Shown here: in pieces, positions 10,473 to 20,665 of the stretch | Layout: every line of letters starts with the position of its first letter | Position numbering within the stretch: the stretch's first letter is position 1 | NCBI GenBank assembly: GCA_035079385.1 | Contig: JAVHKY010000052.1 | Coordinates: 1,302,001-1,366,000 of the forward strand | From: Aspidiotus rigidus | Lineage: Eukaryota > Arthropoda > Insecta > Hemiptera > Diaspididae | DNA: 64,000 nucleotides | Direction of reading: 5' to 3' | Notes under the pieces: generated by a model | Seen by the model: the letters and a program-made list of their open reading frames with translations, nothing else | The model's database searches: none | Told to the model about the DNA's origin: nothing | Program-made: the position numbers and the translations under genes

Positions 10473-12332
10473 TCACACATCTTCGATGAAACCGAGAGTT
10501 CGTAACGCCACATGACATTTTGACGTGCACAGTCTGCCAGACATTTTGCATTTACAGCGATTGGACGAACACCTTGTCTTACAGTTGCAGCGTTCGTATC
10601 CTTGACTGCCAAAAACGCTGTTCCCTGCTGCTACTTCTCGTAATGTAACTTCTCTATCTGGGACATCTGTAATTTTTAGTAATGATTCTGCACACGGAAA
10701 GAATTCGGCACGCGTGTATTCATGTTTTAGGACGCCCATGCTTGTACCTAAAGAAAGAAGAAATCACTTTACATGATTTTGAATTATAATGAAGAAATGA
10801 TACCTAGCGTGTAGAGCTTGTTATCCATTCCAATATGACAGCAAGTAAATTCCGCGGACTGCCGCGTGCTTTGTCCACGTCTGGTATTGCTAAGCGGACA
10901 GTGCATTCCACGTCGACTGAGGGTAACTTATGGCCTGAGACCTTCAACATTTTACACGCTTGTTTTTCGAGACTTTGGCGCGAGCTTCTCCGTTGAGCGA
11001 TTATATTATCACGTCTTTCATTGAGCTTTGATGCAGTACCTATTCATACTCGTATCAGCTTCTTCATTGGTTTCCATTCATTCAGCATCTATATGAAGTA
11101 TGATGATATGGAGGGTAAGAATTAGAAAATACTTTCCACTGCACTAGAGAACTTGAATTATCGTCCCCTTTGCCATCAATATCTTCTGAGGCATCAACCA
11201 TGGCCCACAAATCTTCCTCATTGCGTATATTACAGATTTCCTCCCGTGGTAATTCAAGTGAAAGTAGGCCAGTACGCGCAGAGCAACCAAACATCGCCTC
11301 ATATGGGGAACGACCAATACCTGTTGGAAAAGAGCAAGTATGAGCATGAAAAAGTAGAAGGTCTCAAATAATTGAAAGGCGGGAGATACTTTCAAATGAG
11401 TCAAAATGTGATAGTTACCCGAGTGGAAAGCGCGATTCTTTTGGAACTGGATAATTTTGAGAGCTGATGGCCAATCATTACTCTTGTGTTCCTCAGACCA
11501 TGCTGCAAGCATATTTTCCACATCTTGATTGGCTCTTTCTATGGAGCCTTGTGTTTGTGATCGTCTTGGTTTTCCATGAACTATTTTCACTGTGTCCCAC
11601 ATGGAGTGCAGTTCATCGATAACTTTATTCACAAATTCGCGCCCATTATCTGAATGAAGTATGGCTGGTGCGCCAAATAGTGAATAAATGTCAAAAACAT
11701 TATATGCAACTTCAGCCGCTCGCTTACTTTTTAGTGGTTTCAAGATGGTGTACTTTGTCAAGTGGTCTTGATACGTCATTATAAAGGAATAGGTACTCAT
11801 TGAAACGCTGGCTCTGTATGTCAATTAAATCTAATTGTACGAGAGAATTAAACCGAGAATATAACATGGGTTTTGAAACAAGTCCTTTCTTGGGTAACCC
11901 AGCTTTCTTTTGACAAGGTATACATAGGCTTAAGTAGCTCATAACTGTCTCTTTTGTAATATTACAATACTTTTTTTTGAGCTCGTTCAGCATCCTGTCT
12001 CTTCCACCATGTCCAACTGAAGAATGTGTAGACTGAAGGATGTTGAATAAATCTTCATTCTTGAGAAAACATTCGCCGAAGGATCATCCACAGGTTTTAT
12101 AAGTTTTTCATTACCATTAACGATTAAAATGCCGAACTTATGTACTAACCAATAATCTTTAATCGACTTCTTTAACCCGCTTGTTTTAAGGATATTTTTC
12201 AGCTGCTTTCACCTTATCTATTTTCTGCTGATATTTTTCCGCATTAAGAAAAGCAGAATTGTCTTCTCGTTTCTTGCTAATTGCAACAGCAATGGCTTCG
12301 TCAAATATTTTTTTCATTTCACCCACGTCCAT
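10473..12332 (-). pseudogene. KRBA2/SCAND3-like integrase gene, multi-exon, frameshifted
   Basis: Pieces in family order on the minus strand: N-terminal helix starting MDVGEMKK (ATG 12330-12332); HHCC finger around H-GHGGR and CIPCQKK (about 11900-12040); integrase core with TYQDHLTK, ILHSDNGREF and QGSIERANQDVE (11470-11780); a block with MFGCSARTGL (11150-11320); PDVDKARGSPRN (10804-10925); and a Cys-rich C-terminal tail, CNCKTRCSS and CKCKMSG (10473-10747). Introns with GT/AG ends are visible, for example 10748-10803 and about 11322-11420. Frame breaks occur near 12200, 12085, 11775 and 10825, so it cannot encode a full protein. The architecture matches the integrase genes annotated as KRAB-A domain-containing protein 2-like in invertebrates, which are of transposon origin. 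The core DNG and the Glu are still present. Confidence 0.75.
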
Positions 12333-13207
12333 TGTAAGTATTATTTAGAAGCACAACACGATACAGTGGGCATGTAACCTTCAATATGAACTAAGGAGAG
12401 CAACAATGATTTCATCGAGTTACACTTCCTTATTGAAAGCATCGACAGATACAAACAAGATTGCCGAGAGACGAGCAGGAGAAAATGATAATGACGAGTG
12501 ATAGACAGGTTATAACGTGTATGGCTAGGCCAGGTTTCTTCTTATTCATCATTGCCTGAACTGCTTGGAAAAAATGTAATTTCCTAGGCGAGGTAATTGT
12601 TTCCTGACTCATGTAGGAAGTATTATTATAGCCTAGGAAATATCGTTATTATTGGGATTCACAACATTCCCGGTAACATATACAAAGGTCTTATCGAATT
12701 TGAAGTACAAGTGAATGATGAGAAATCATTTTCATTTCATTGATCGTTCGGTCAAATTCCTAGAGATTAGAACTACACTTCTGGTTATAGTCCCAAATGC
12801 GACACGATTGAGCAGTTTTTGTTAATTTATGGCTTCCCTCTCAAAACGTATGAGCATTTGAGTGGCTGAGCTTTGAGGATGTTATAGGGCTTTTCCAGTA
12901 TTCCAAATGGGGAATATTAAACTGCACAAAAAAAAAGGCGTTTGAACGAAAAACAGCAGCACGAAATCATCCAAAATAACGAAATAACAAGTGGTGGTAA
13001 CGAAAAGTACAGCACACGAAATTTTCGAGTATGCTCACGAAAAAAAAGAAGAAAAATACAAGAAATTTTCAGAGTGTTTTCACAAAAAATAAGAATGATA
13101 AAAAAAAAAAAAAAAAAAAGGAATGAACACTTTAAATGAAATTTTAGATATAGTCAGGTAGTGATGAGAAAAACAAAATCCATATTCAAAAAAGAGCACT
13201 CCATTTG
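12333..13207. other. Intergenic, no gene recognised
   Basis: AT-rich sequence with A runs near 13100. No coding or structural feature found. Confidence 0.4.
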
Positions 13208-13417
13208 TCAACGTACGAGATATTTCTTTGCCGCTAAAGACTGCCGCTTATCAGTGGGCTGCAGCTGATAAAGCAATTCTGCAACGCCCTCAGGAGGAAG
13301 AAAGTTGTATGGAGTAGGAAGCAGTAAGAATGTATTTGGGAAAAAGAACTGTCCACATTTTTGAGAGGCGACGGCAGGTGGCAAACGTTCGACGTTTACA
13401 AAGCCCACAAGTTCAAT
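13208..13417 (-). pseudogene. Possible coding remnant of unknown identity
   Basis: A frame of about 70 codons on the minus strand (from about PDIELVGF to the stop at 13208) has balanced composition. It may continue, with a frame change, into 13990-14085 beyond the inserted hAT element. I do not recognise the family, and it may not be a gene. Confidence 0.25.
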
Positions 13418-13425
13418 GTCTGGAC

Positions 13426-13981
13426 CAGTGTTTCCCAAACTTTTGGATGCACGGCACCCTAAATCGCCAATTAAAATTTGGCGGCACCCGTCACCGAAAA
13501 TTTTATTTTAACCACAAGATATATAGGTACAATTAGATTATCAGAATAATAGATATTAACAATTTTATTTTAGATTAGCACAATCGTTAATGAGAGGCGT
13601 GTGCTTGATGGTTAGTGCAAAGTTCAGTTATTTTAGGTCTAATTACTGATACTGGAACGCGCATGTCTATTAGGCAACTTTGTTTTCAACATATTCAGGA
13701 TGGAAAACGCTTGCTCACATAGGTAGGACAAAGGAAAGAGCAATAGTACACCCATTGCCTTTGCAACTACAAGAGGATACGACACCTTTAAACTTGACCA
13801 TATTGAAGCCAGAGACATAACCATATTTTCAAATCGTTTTCTCGTGAGCGAATCCGCACAAAGATCAATAAATTGATCACGTTCATTGGGATTGAAATTC
13901 AAATCTTCAACCTCATCGTCAAATTTCGCGGTATTCCTAAGAATTTTCGCGGCACCCGCGGGTGTCGCGAGGGAAACGCTG
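13426..13981 (-). mobile_element. hAT element, internally deleted, with 8-bp target duplication
   Basis: The 556-bp element begins CAGTGTTTCCC and ends with the imperfect inverse GGGAAACGCTG. GTCTGGAC is present exactly on both sides (13418-13425 and 13982-13989), an 8-bp duplication as expected for hAT. Inside, the minus strand encodes the C-terminal hAT dimerisation region (see the separate entry), so it is a deletion derivative of an autonomous element. Confidence 0.9.
13639..13981 (-). pseudogene. hAT transposase C-terminal fragment
   Basis: About 110 codons read out of the right terminal repeat into FNPNERDQFIDL, then SYPLVVAKA and LCEQAFSILNMLKTK, the conserved hAT dimerisation block (YP-L-A, E-FS-L--KTK). 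It resembles ZBED5/FAM200-like hAT transposases. The BED finger and the RNase-H-like core are absent, so it is not functional alone. The listed frame also extends into flanking DNA, which is not part of the transposase. Confidence 0.75.
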
Positions 13982-13989
13982 GTCTGGAC

Positions 13990-14343
13990 GAGAGTCATCA
14001 ACACAGGAAATTTGCGGGAATCAAAATGCTCATGCCCCCCTTTTTTGAAAAGCTTGCAGTGCACACATAAGGTAGGGGTGTGCATTCGGTTGAAGCTACT
14101 ATCAGTGCCACCTGAAGTGAAAACATTTTCACTTGGCCAAAAAAGAAAAGTTGGCAGGTCGAGTTAAGCTGATTGCGCTCTCGTGGTGCAATACATTTTT
14201 AATCATAGAATGATTTTTTAGTTTTCAACTTGTTTTATAATTGAAGCGTATGCTTTCTTTTGTTTATATTCATTTTTCGGTTAGACTTAGAAGTTTTAAT
14301 TTTTCGTGATTTTTTAGTTTTTTTGTTTAATGTACTTCTTTTA
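13990..14343. other. Intergenic between hAT and Penelope-like elements
   Basis: AT-rich sequence with T-rich stretches. No gene seen. Confidence 0.4.
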
Positions 14344-15568
14344 TTACACGAATCCGTTCCTTTAAGTTACGGCTATCCATACTAAACAATAAAGAGGAAT
14401 ACTCCGACGTGGAGTAAAAAAATGCAAACCGCAGAAAAAATGAAAATACGACGAGCGCTTTCGGTTAAACAACCATCTTCGAGCCTGAAATGAAAGCAAC
14501 TGACGAACAAAAGAGAAGAACGAGGTATTAAGATCGTCCAAACGAGAAATCACGGTGTGAGTCATAAACAAGTTCGATCAGGCCATCTTCCGGAATATAC
14601 GAATTAAGAACAGTGATACCGTCAGTGTTGAGATGACGAATTATCTCTATATTCTCGAGGGCGATACGCTTACGGTAGGAATTCTCCTTATGGAGGAGCT
14701 TTTCGGATCCCTCACGGAAGCTGTGGCCACTGTTTATTAAGTGATCGGCGAAAGCTGACTCCCCCAAGTGTCCCTTCTTCCAAGACTTCAGGTGCTCAGC
14801 TACTCGAACTTTCATTTGGCGGCTGGTCTCACCAATATAAAAGCCTCCACAATCCTCACACTCCAACTTATACACACCACTCCTCTCATCAACAGGTATG
14901 GGGTCCTTCAGTCTCACAAACAACCTCTTGACTGTGGTAGGGTTGTAAAACGCGGGTCTGAAGCCAAACGGGCGAAGGGCCCGACCCAATTGCTGGGAGA
15001 ACTTCCCCAAGAAAGGGAGACTGATCCAACGCAAACGGCGATCACGGATCGTGTATCGGGGGAGGGAGGTGGTGGAATCCAGGAGGCCCCTCGTAACTTT
15101 CCTCCGAACCATCACGTCAACATCAACATTGACCCCATTCACTCTGGCCAGGTGTTTTATTGTGATTAACTCTTTCTTGAAGACAGACTGACTCAAAGGA
15201 ATACGAGTCAGTCTGTGAACTAGGCTATGAAAAGCAGCCATCTTGTGAGCAACAGGACCGAACGAACCACCGTGGACTAAAACATCGGTCGTAGTATCTT
15301 TCCTGTAAATTCCAAACTTATGGATACCGTCTATTATAGAGATCGATAAATCCAAAAAGTTAATGGAAAATACCCATATTTCCAACGTAAATTTGATGGA
15401 AGGGTACCAGGAATTGAGATACCTCAGAAACTCACCAAGGAGATCTGGGTGACCAGTCCAGGTACATAGAACGTCATCAACGTACCTGTGCCAATAATGA
15501 ATATGATTAAGTAACACCAATTCCTTGACCGTTGGTTCAAAAATCGTATTGATTTTGAATCCCCTCAT
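14344..15568 (-). mobile_element. Penelope-like element, 5'-truncated copy
   Basis: A 346-codon frame (14528-15568) carries the C-terminal half of a Penelope-like RT, with YVDD after HYWHR, then the linker and a GIY-YIG endonuclease: GVYKLECEDCGG, YIGETSRQ and the EH of the R-x3-EH motif. About 150 bp of 3' tail follow. RT plus GIY-YIG in this order is diagnostic of endonuclease-bearing Penelope-like elements. The N-terminal RT motifs are missing, and at 15569 the copy abuts an inverted partner. Confidence 0.9.
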
Positions 15569-16480
15569 TCGGTCTTGAATTCGGCCTCTTTAACTGACGT
15601 CCTCAAGGATGTGAACCTTCCCCCGGGAACGACCATCTGCTCGTTTGATGTTGTTGGTTTGTTCCCGAATATTCCTAAGGCTGCTACTATCCAGCGTATG
15701 GGTGAGCTACTCGTCAAAGCCAACATTCCTCATAATGAGCTTCACGAATTCTTCGATCTTCTTAATACTTGCTGGTCCCCTAACTATTGTAAATTTGAAG
15801 GGAAATTTTTCGAGTTCCCTGACGAAGTAGGGATCCCCATTGGATCACCACTAGGCTCTCTCATATCCGAAATCTTCATGTCTAAGTTTGAACTTGACCT
15901 CTTTTCCTCGAACCAGGTGTTACTTAATCATATTCATTATTGGCACAGGTACGTTGATGACGTTCTATGTACCTGGACTGGTCACCCAGATCTCCTTGGT
16001 GAGTCCAGCTTTCGCCGATCACTTAATAAACAGTGGCCACAGCTTCCGTGAGGGATCCGAAAAGCTCCTCCATAAGGAGAATTCCTACCGTAAGCGTATC
16101 GCCCTCGAGAATATAGAGATAATTCGTCATCTCAACACTGATGGTATCACTGTTCTTAATTCGTATATTCCGGAAGATGGCCTGATCGAACTTGTTTATG
16201 ACTCACACCGTGATTTCTCGTTTGGACGATCTTAATACCTCGTTCTTCTCTTTTGTTCGTCAGTTGCTTTCATTTCAGGCTCGAAGATGGTTGTTTAACC
16301 GAAAGCGCTCGTCGTATTTTCATTTTTTCTGCGGTTTGCATTTTTTTACTCCACATCGGAGTATTCCTCTTTATTGTTTAGTACTTCTTTTATGTTCATG
16401 TAAGGAACTATATAAGATAGGTACGCGCAAGTGATACGAAGAGGACCGTCACCATGTTGATAAAGTTGACGGAGGAGCAT
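15569..16480 (+). mobile_element. Penelope-like element, inverted partner copy with internal deletion
   Basis: The plus-strand copy encodes upstream RT motifs missing from its neighbour (SFDVVGLFPNIP; GIPIGSPLGSLISEIF), then YVDD near 15950. It jumps near 16003 straight to the end of the endonuclease (AFADHLINSGHSF), removing about 680 bp and shifting frame. The joint shares GAGT with both parental sequences, suggesting microhomology-mediated deletion or template switching. The 3' tail matches the minus copy to about 16386 and continues to about 16480. Neither copy can make a complete protein. Confidence 0.85.
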
Positions 16481-16540
16481 TTTCAGGAGGTTTCAGGAGT
16501 GCCATGAGAAAAATTTAAATACCAAACATCGAGTTTCGAT
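16402..16540 (+). repeat. Penelope-like tail, one arm of an inverted pair around the R1 element
   Basis: This stretch matches the reverse complement of about 24080-24215, including the run GATACGAAGAGGACCGTCAC. The two arms sit on either side of the R1-clade insertion, so the microsatellite it entered probably lay between two opposed Penelope-like tails. Confidence 0.7.
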
Positions 16541-16631
16541 TGATTAGAAAGATTATTTATTTATTTATTTTAAGTATGGATTTAAAGTGCCGTCCAACAG
16601 TATGATGCCAATAATAGGACGACACTATTAA

Positions 16632-17015
<384 letters not shown>

Positions 17016-17443
17016 CGCTTGTGTGTCGCATGTGCAGCACCGCCCGTCATCCATAATGGAGTAGGTGCGGGTTGCGTATGCATTTAATATTGTTTCCTCC
17101 AACACCGGAATCGACCCTTTCGGGTATAACTTCAGTGAAGGAGGAATCTCCTACGCGAACCCCCTCTTCTACTCGGCAACTGCCAAGTTGCTTTGGCAAC
17201 CGCCAAGCTGCGATGCCCCCCTGGCACGCACAAAAAGAACAGCACTAGAGAACACACTCACATCACAAAAACGACACTATCACATCACATCAGGCGTGGT
17301 AAGTCGCTGTTGCGTGGATCTCACTGTATGGTGCTCGTTAGACATATTCGTATGAACAGTGAATGTACCGTAGTAAGTTCACCGGAATAGAGGACGCGGA
17401 GCAACCATATAAACGCGAGATTCTTTCAACAACTATAAAGGCC

Positions 17444-20400
17444 CTAACAATCTGGATGGTATCCTTCTTCCTCTTCTTCCTGCAGATCTGGATGTTGATG
17501 GTACACAGGTGTTGAGTAGGCCATAGCGTGGTTCTGCATTTGCCTATTCCATTCCTGGTCCATCTTGCTCTTCATGATGGTGGCCGCAAATGCAGACACC
17601 TGGTTCCATGCTTCTTCGGAACCTAGCATGGTGGGTACCAGGCTACTCGGGTCGAGCGCTTCATCTACCCCGATCTCTTGGAGAGACCGACTAAGCTCGT
17701 CCCGCTCACGCCTCCACGCCTCACACTCAAATAAGGTGTGTTGTGGTCCATCATCCCGCCCTTGGTTACAGTGCGAACACGTTGCCTGCTCAACTTTCCT
17801 TAACTTCTCGTGAAGGTACTTGTTGAAGCAGCCATGGCCGCTTAACACCTGCATCAGGTGAAAGTTCAGCTGACCATGGTGTCGGTTCATCCACTCGTCA
17901 AGGTCGCGTATTAGCACACGGGTTGTCCATGTACCCAGCTCACTCTGGGCAATTCTTTCTTTCCACTTTACAAGCAAGGAGCGCCTGGCCTCCTGCTTGA
18001 CCCGTAAAGCTTCTCGGTTGGTCGTCGTTCTCTTCTTTGCTTCGAACACCACCGCTCTCTCCTCAGCAAGGAGCTCGATTGGTGGTGAACGTGCTAATAC
18101 ACAAAGAGCCTCCGTCGAGACAGTGCGGTAGGCACTAACACACCTCAGCGCAGCTCTTCGTTGGATCTTTACCATCTCTCTTCTTCGGTATGGTATCTTC
18201 ATGCAGTCGGCCCATACTGGCGCACCATATAGGAGGATCGACAAGGCGGTGCTCATCATGATCCTTCTCCTTGCTTCTCTCGGTCCTCCCAGGTTCCTCA
18301 TAAGGCGGCTTAGGTATCCAACTACCCGGCCCGCCTTTTCCGCTGCCATCAGGAAATGGTGCCTGAAGCTCAGCGTTGAGTCAAACCAGATGCCCAGGTA
18401 TTTCATTTGCTTCTTGGTTTCAATTTCCACACCTCGCAGGCGAAAGGTGGGTGGCTTGAACTTCCGACGGGTCGTGAATAAAATGGCCTCCGTCTTACTT
18501 GCTGCTAGTTCAAGTCCAGCCGACTCGATCCAACGCGTCACATCCTCCAGGGCCCGGTTTACCCTGCTCTCCACCGCTACAGTTGTTTCGGCGGTGCATA
18601 CCACCAGGGTGTCATCCGCGTAGCAGATAAGCTTAACCCCCGGTGGCAGCTTCACCTTAAAGATTCCGTTAAATGTGACGCACCACAAAAGCGGCCCAAG
18701 GACCGACCCCTGCGGCACCCCACAAGTAACAGGGCGCTTTACTGTACCAGTAGACGTCTCTGCTTGGATTTCACGGCAGCTAAGATAGCTGCTGATCATC
18801 CTGAGCAGGTATGCGGGCACTCCTGCGTTCACAAGAGCTTCCAATATCATCTTCCATGGAATTGAATTGAACGCATTTCTTATGTCGAGGCTGACGGCTG
18901 CGCAAAACTGGCGCATATCAATCGCTGACTTGGCTATCCTCTTCAGCCGGATCCCAGCATCTGATGTGCAGCGTCCAGTTTGAAAACCGTACTGGCTATC
19001 AGAGATTATATCTCTTTCCTTCAGATAGCTCTCCAAACGATTGGCTATCACTCTCTCTAGAAGTTTCCCAACATTGTCTAGCAGACAGAGTGGACGGTAA
19101 GAGGATGGTAGACCAGGTGGTTTATCCTTCTTATCGATCAACGCTAGCCTGGCTTTCTTCCATCGCACAGGGAACAGTCCCCCAACAATTGCCGCATTGA
19201 ATGTATCAACAAGCAGTGCTCGGTCAACTGAATGTATGGCGCTCCAGACTGGATTTGGAATCTCATCCGGGCCTGGAGCCTTCCAATACTTACCCCGCAG
19301 TCTATTGACTGCTGCATCAACCTCCTCGGTGCCTAGGAGGGATATACCATCCTCGTCTACTATTGGTAGCGTTACCATTGGTGGTGGCTGCTGTGGGAAC
19401 AAGCCATCAATGATTTGGCCCACAACATCCGGCTCCATTCGGCTCATTGCTGAGAGGCCTTTGAGCTTCTTCAGCACTAACTTATAAGGCTTTCCAAATG
19501 GGTCGTCATCCGCCATCTCACATAGCTCTCGCCATGCAGCACGCTTGCTGTCCTTGATGGCCTTCTTCAGCCTTTTACGAGCCAGCTGGTATTCGGGTGC
19601 AACCGCCCGCGCCTCTTCGCGGCCACTACTACGCTGGTATATCCGGCGCTGACGGTTGCACTCTTTTCTCAATTCGGCAATCTTGTTGGTCCACCAGTAA
19701 ACAGCCCTCCTCTTCTTTGGTGGACCTTGTCTGGGCATGGCTACATCGCAAGCTTTGGTGACAGTCTTGATCATCCTCTCTGCTGCCACCTCCGCATTGC
19801 CTTCTTGCTCTTCTTCTTGATCCCATGTGAGAGCAAGATAGCTAGCCTTCAAACGGTCGCTATTCAGCTTCCTAACGGCCCACTTTCTTACCAGCTTTTG
19901 TGGAGCAGCGACCTCAACTTCCCGGCGGATGGAGAAGCCGATACACCGGTGGTCGCTCCCAGATAGCTCCTTGTCCAGTACCGCCCAGCCTTCTATTTTT
20001 CGGGCTAGGCTCTCTGAGGCAAAGGTGATATCAATAATGGACCCGTATCCTTGATGCACTCGGGTAGGAGTGTTGCCAACATTGACTGTTTCCAGTCGAT
20101 TGTAAGCAATCCACTCCCCCAAGGCATACCCACGGATGTCCGTACGGCCTGATCGCCACTCTTCTGACTTGGCATTAAAATCGCCAGCCACTATGAATTT
20201 TCCACCTTGCCATCTGGACAAGCTTTCTTCTAATTTCTTCAAGAAGTCCTCAAACTCCGGGAAGGGGCGATTCGGGGAGAAGTAGCAACTGTAGACAACC
20301 ATGTCGGCTATCTTCACAGCAACATACCCCTCCCCTCTTTCAACCTCTCCCGGAGCAATTGGACACTCTGGGCAAACACCAATGGCCGCTAAGCCAGTAC

Positions 20401-20665
20401 GGTCTGTGTACCATCCTTTTCTTTTCGCAACATTGTAATACTCACTGGCAAATACAATGTGCGTTCCCTCTTCAGCTACAAACTGCCAGAGAAGATCCTG
20501 GGCCAGTTTACAGTGCTGAAGGTTGCACTGTAGGAAGGATAGCGCACCTGCCATTGGTCTTACTTGCGCTTGCCTCCAGCGCCCTGTGCTTTGACACCTG
20601 CGCACCCTCTGCTTCCCACAACGTGGTTTGCATGGCGCCCTCCAACCCGGCTGCAGACAGGACAC
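17444..20665 (-). CDS. R1-clade ORF2 protein: endonuclease and reverse transcriptase
   Basis: A frame of 1,073 codons. Residues about 40-260 form an exonuclease-endonuclease-phosphatase domain: QCNLQHCK start, VAGDFNAKS, and the C-terminal GSDHR motif. Residues about 460-740 form the RT, with SYRPLCLLDNVGK, ASVSLDIRNAFNS-like and GVPQGSVLGP blocks and the catalytic YADD. Near 985 is a C-terminal CSHC..H..C finger typical of R1/I-type ORF2. No stop interrupts it. It overlaps ORF1 by about 100 bp in another frame, so the listed ATG may not be the true start; translational coupling or frameshifting is possible. Length is normal for the clade. Confidence 0.93.
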   Translation of the reverse strand: MSCLQPGWRAPCKPRCGKQRVRRCQSTGRWRQAQVRPMAGALSFLQCNLQHCKLAQDLLWQFVAEEGTHIVFASEYYNVAKRKGWYTDRTGLAAIGVCPECPIAPGEVERGEGYVAVKIADMVVYSCYFSPNRPFPEFEDFLKKLEESLSRWQGGKFIVAGDFNAKSEEWRSGRTDIRGYALGEWIAYNRLETVNVGNTPTRVHQGYGSIIDITFASESLARKIEGWAVLDKELSGSDHRCIGFSIRREVEVAAPQKLVRKWAVRKLNSDRLKASYLALTWDQEEEQEGNAEVAAERMIKTVTKACDVAMPRQGPPKKRRAVYWWTNKIAELRKECNRQRRIYQRSSGREEARAVAPEYQLARKRLKKAIKDSKRAAWRELCEMADDDPFGKPYKLVLKKLKGLSAMSRMEPDVVGQIIDGLFPQQPPPMVTLPIVDEDGISLLGTEEVDAAVNRLRGKYWKAPGPDEIPNPVWSAIHSVDRALLVDTFNAAIVGGLFPVRWKKARLALIDKKDKPPGLPSSYRPLCLLDNVGKLLERVIANRLESYLKERDIISDSQYGFQTGRCTSDAGIRLKRIAKSAIDMRQFCAAVSLDIRNAFNSIPWKMILEALVNAGVPAYLLRMISSYLSCREIQAETSTGTVKRPVTCGVPQGSVLGPLLWCVTFNGIFKVKLPPGVKLICYADDTLVVCTAETTVAVESRVNRALEDVTRWIESAGLELAASKTEAILFTTRRKFKPPTFRLRGVEIETKKQMKYLGIWFDSTLSFRHHFLMAAEKAGRVVGYLSRLMRNLGGPREARRRIMMSTALSILLYGAPVWADCMKIPYRRREMVKIQRRAALRCVSAYRTVSTEALCVLARSPPIELLAEERAVVFEAKKRTTTNREALRVKQEARRSLLVKWKERIAQSELGTWTTRVLIRDLDEWMNRHHGQLNFHLMQVLSGHGCFNKYLHEKLRKVEQATCSHCNQGRDDGPQHTLFECEAWRRERDELSRSLQEIGVDEALDPSSLVPTMLGSEEAWNQVSAFAATIMKSKMDQEWNRQMQNHAMAYSTPVYHQHPDLQEEEEEGYHPDC

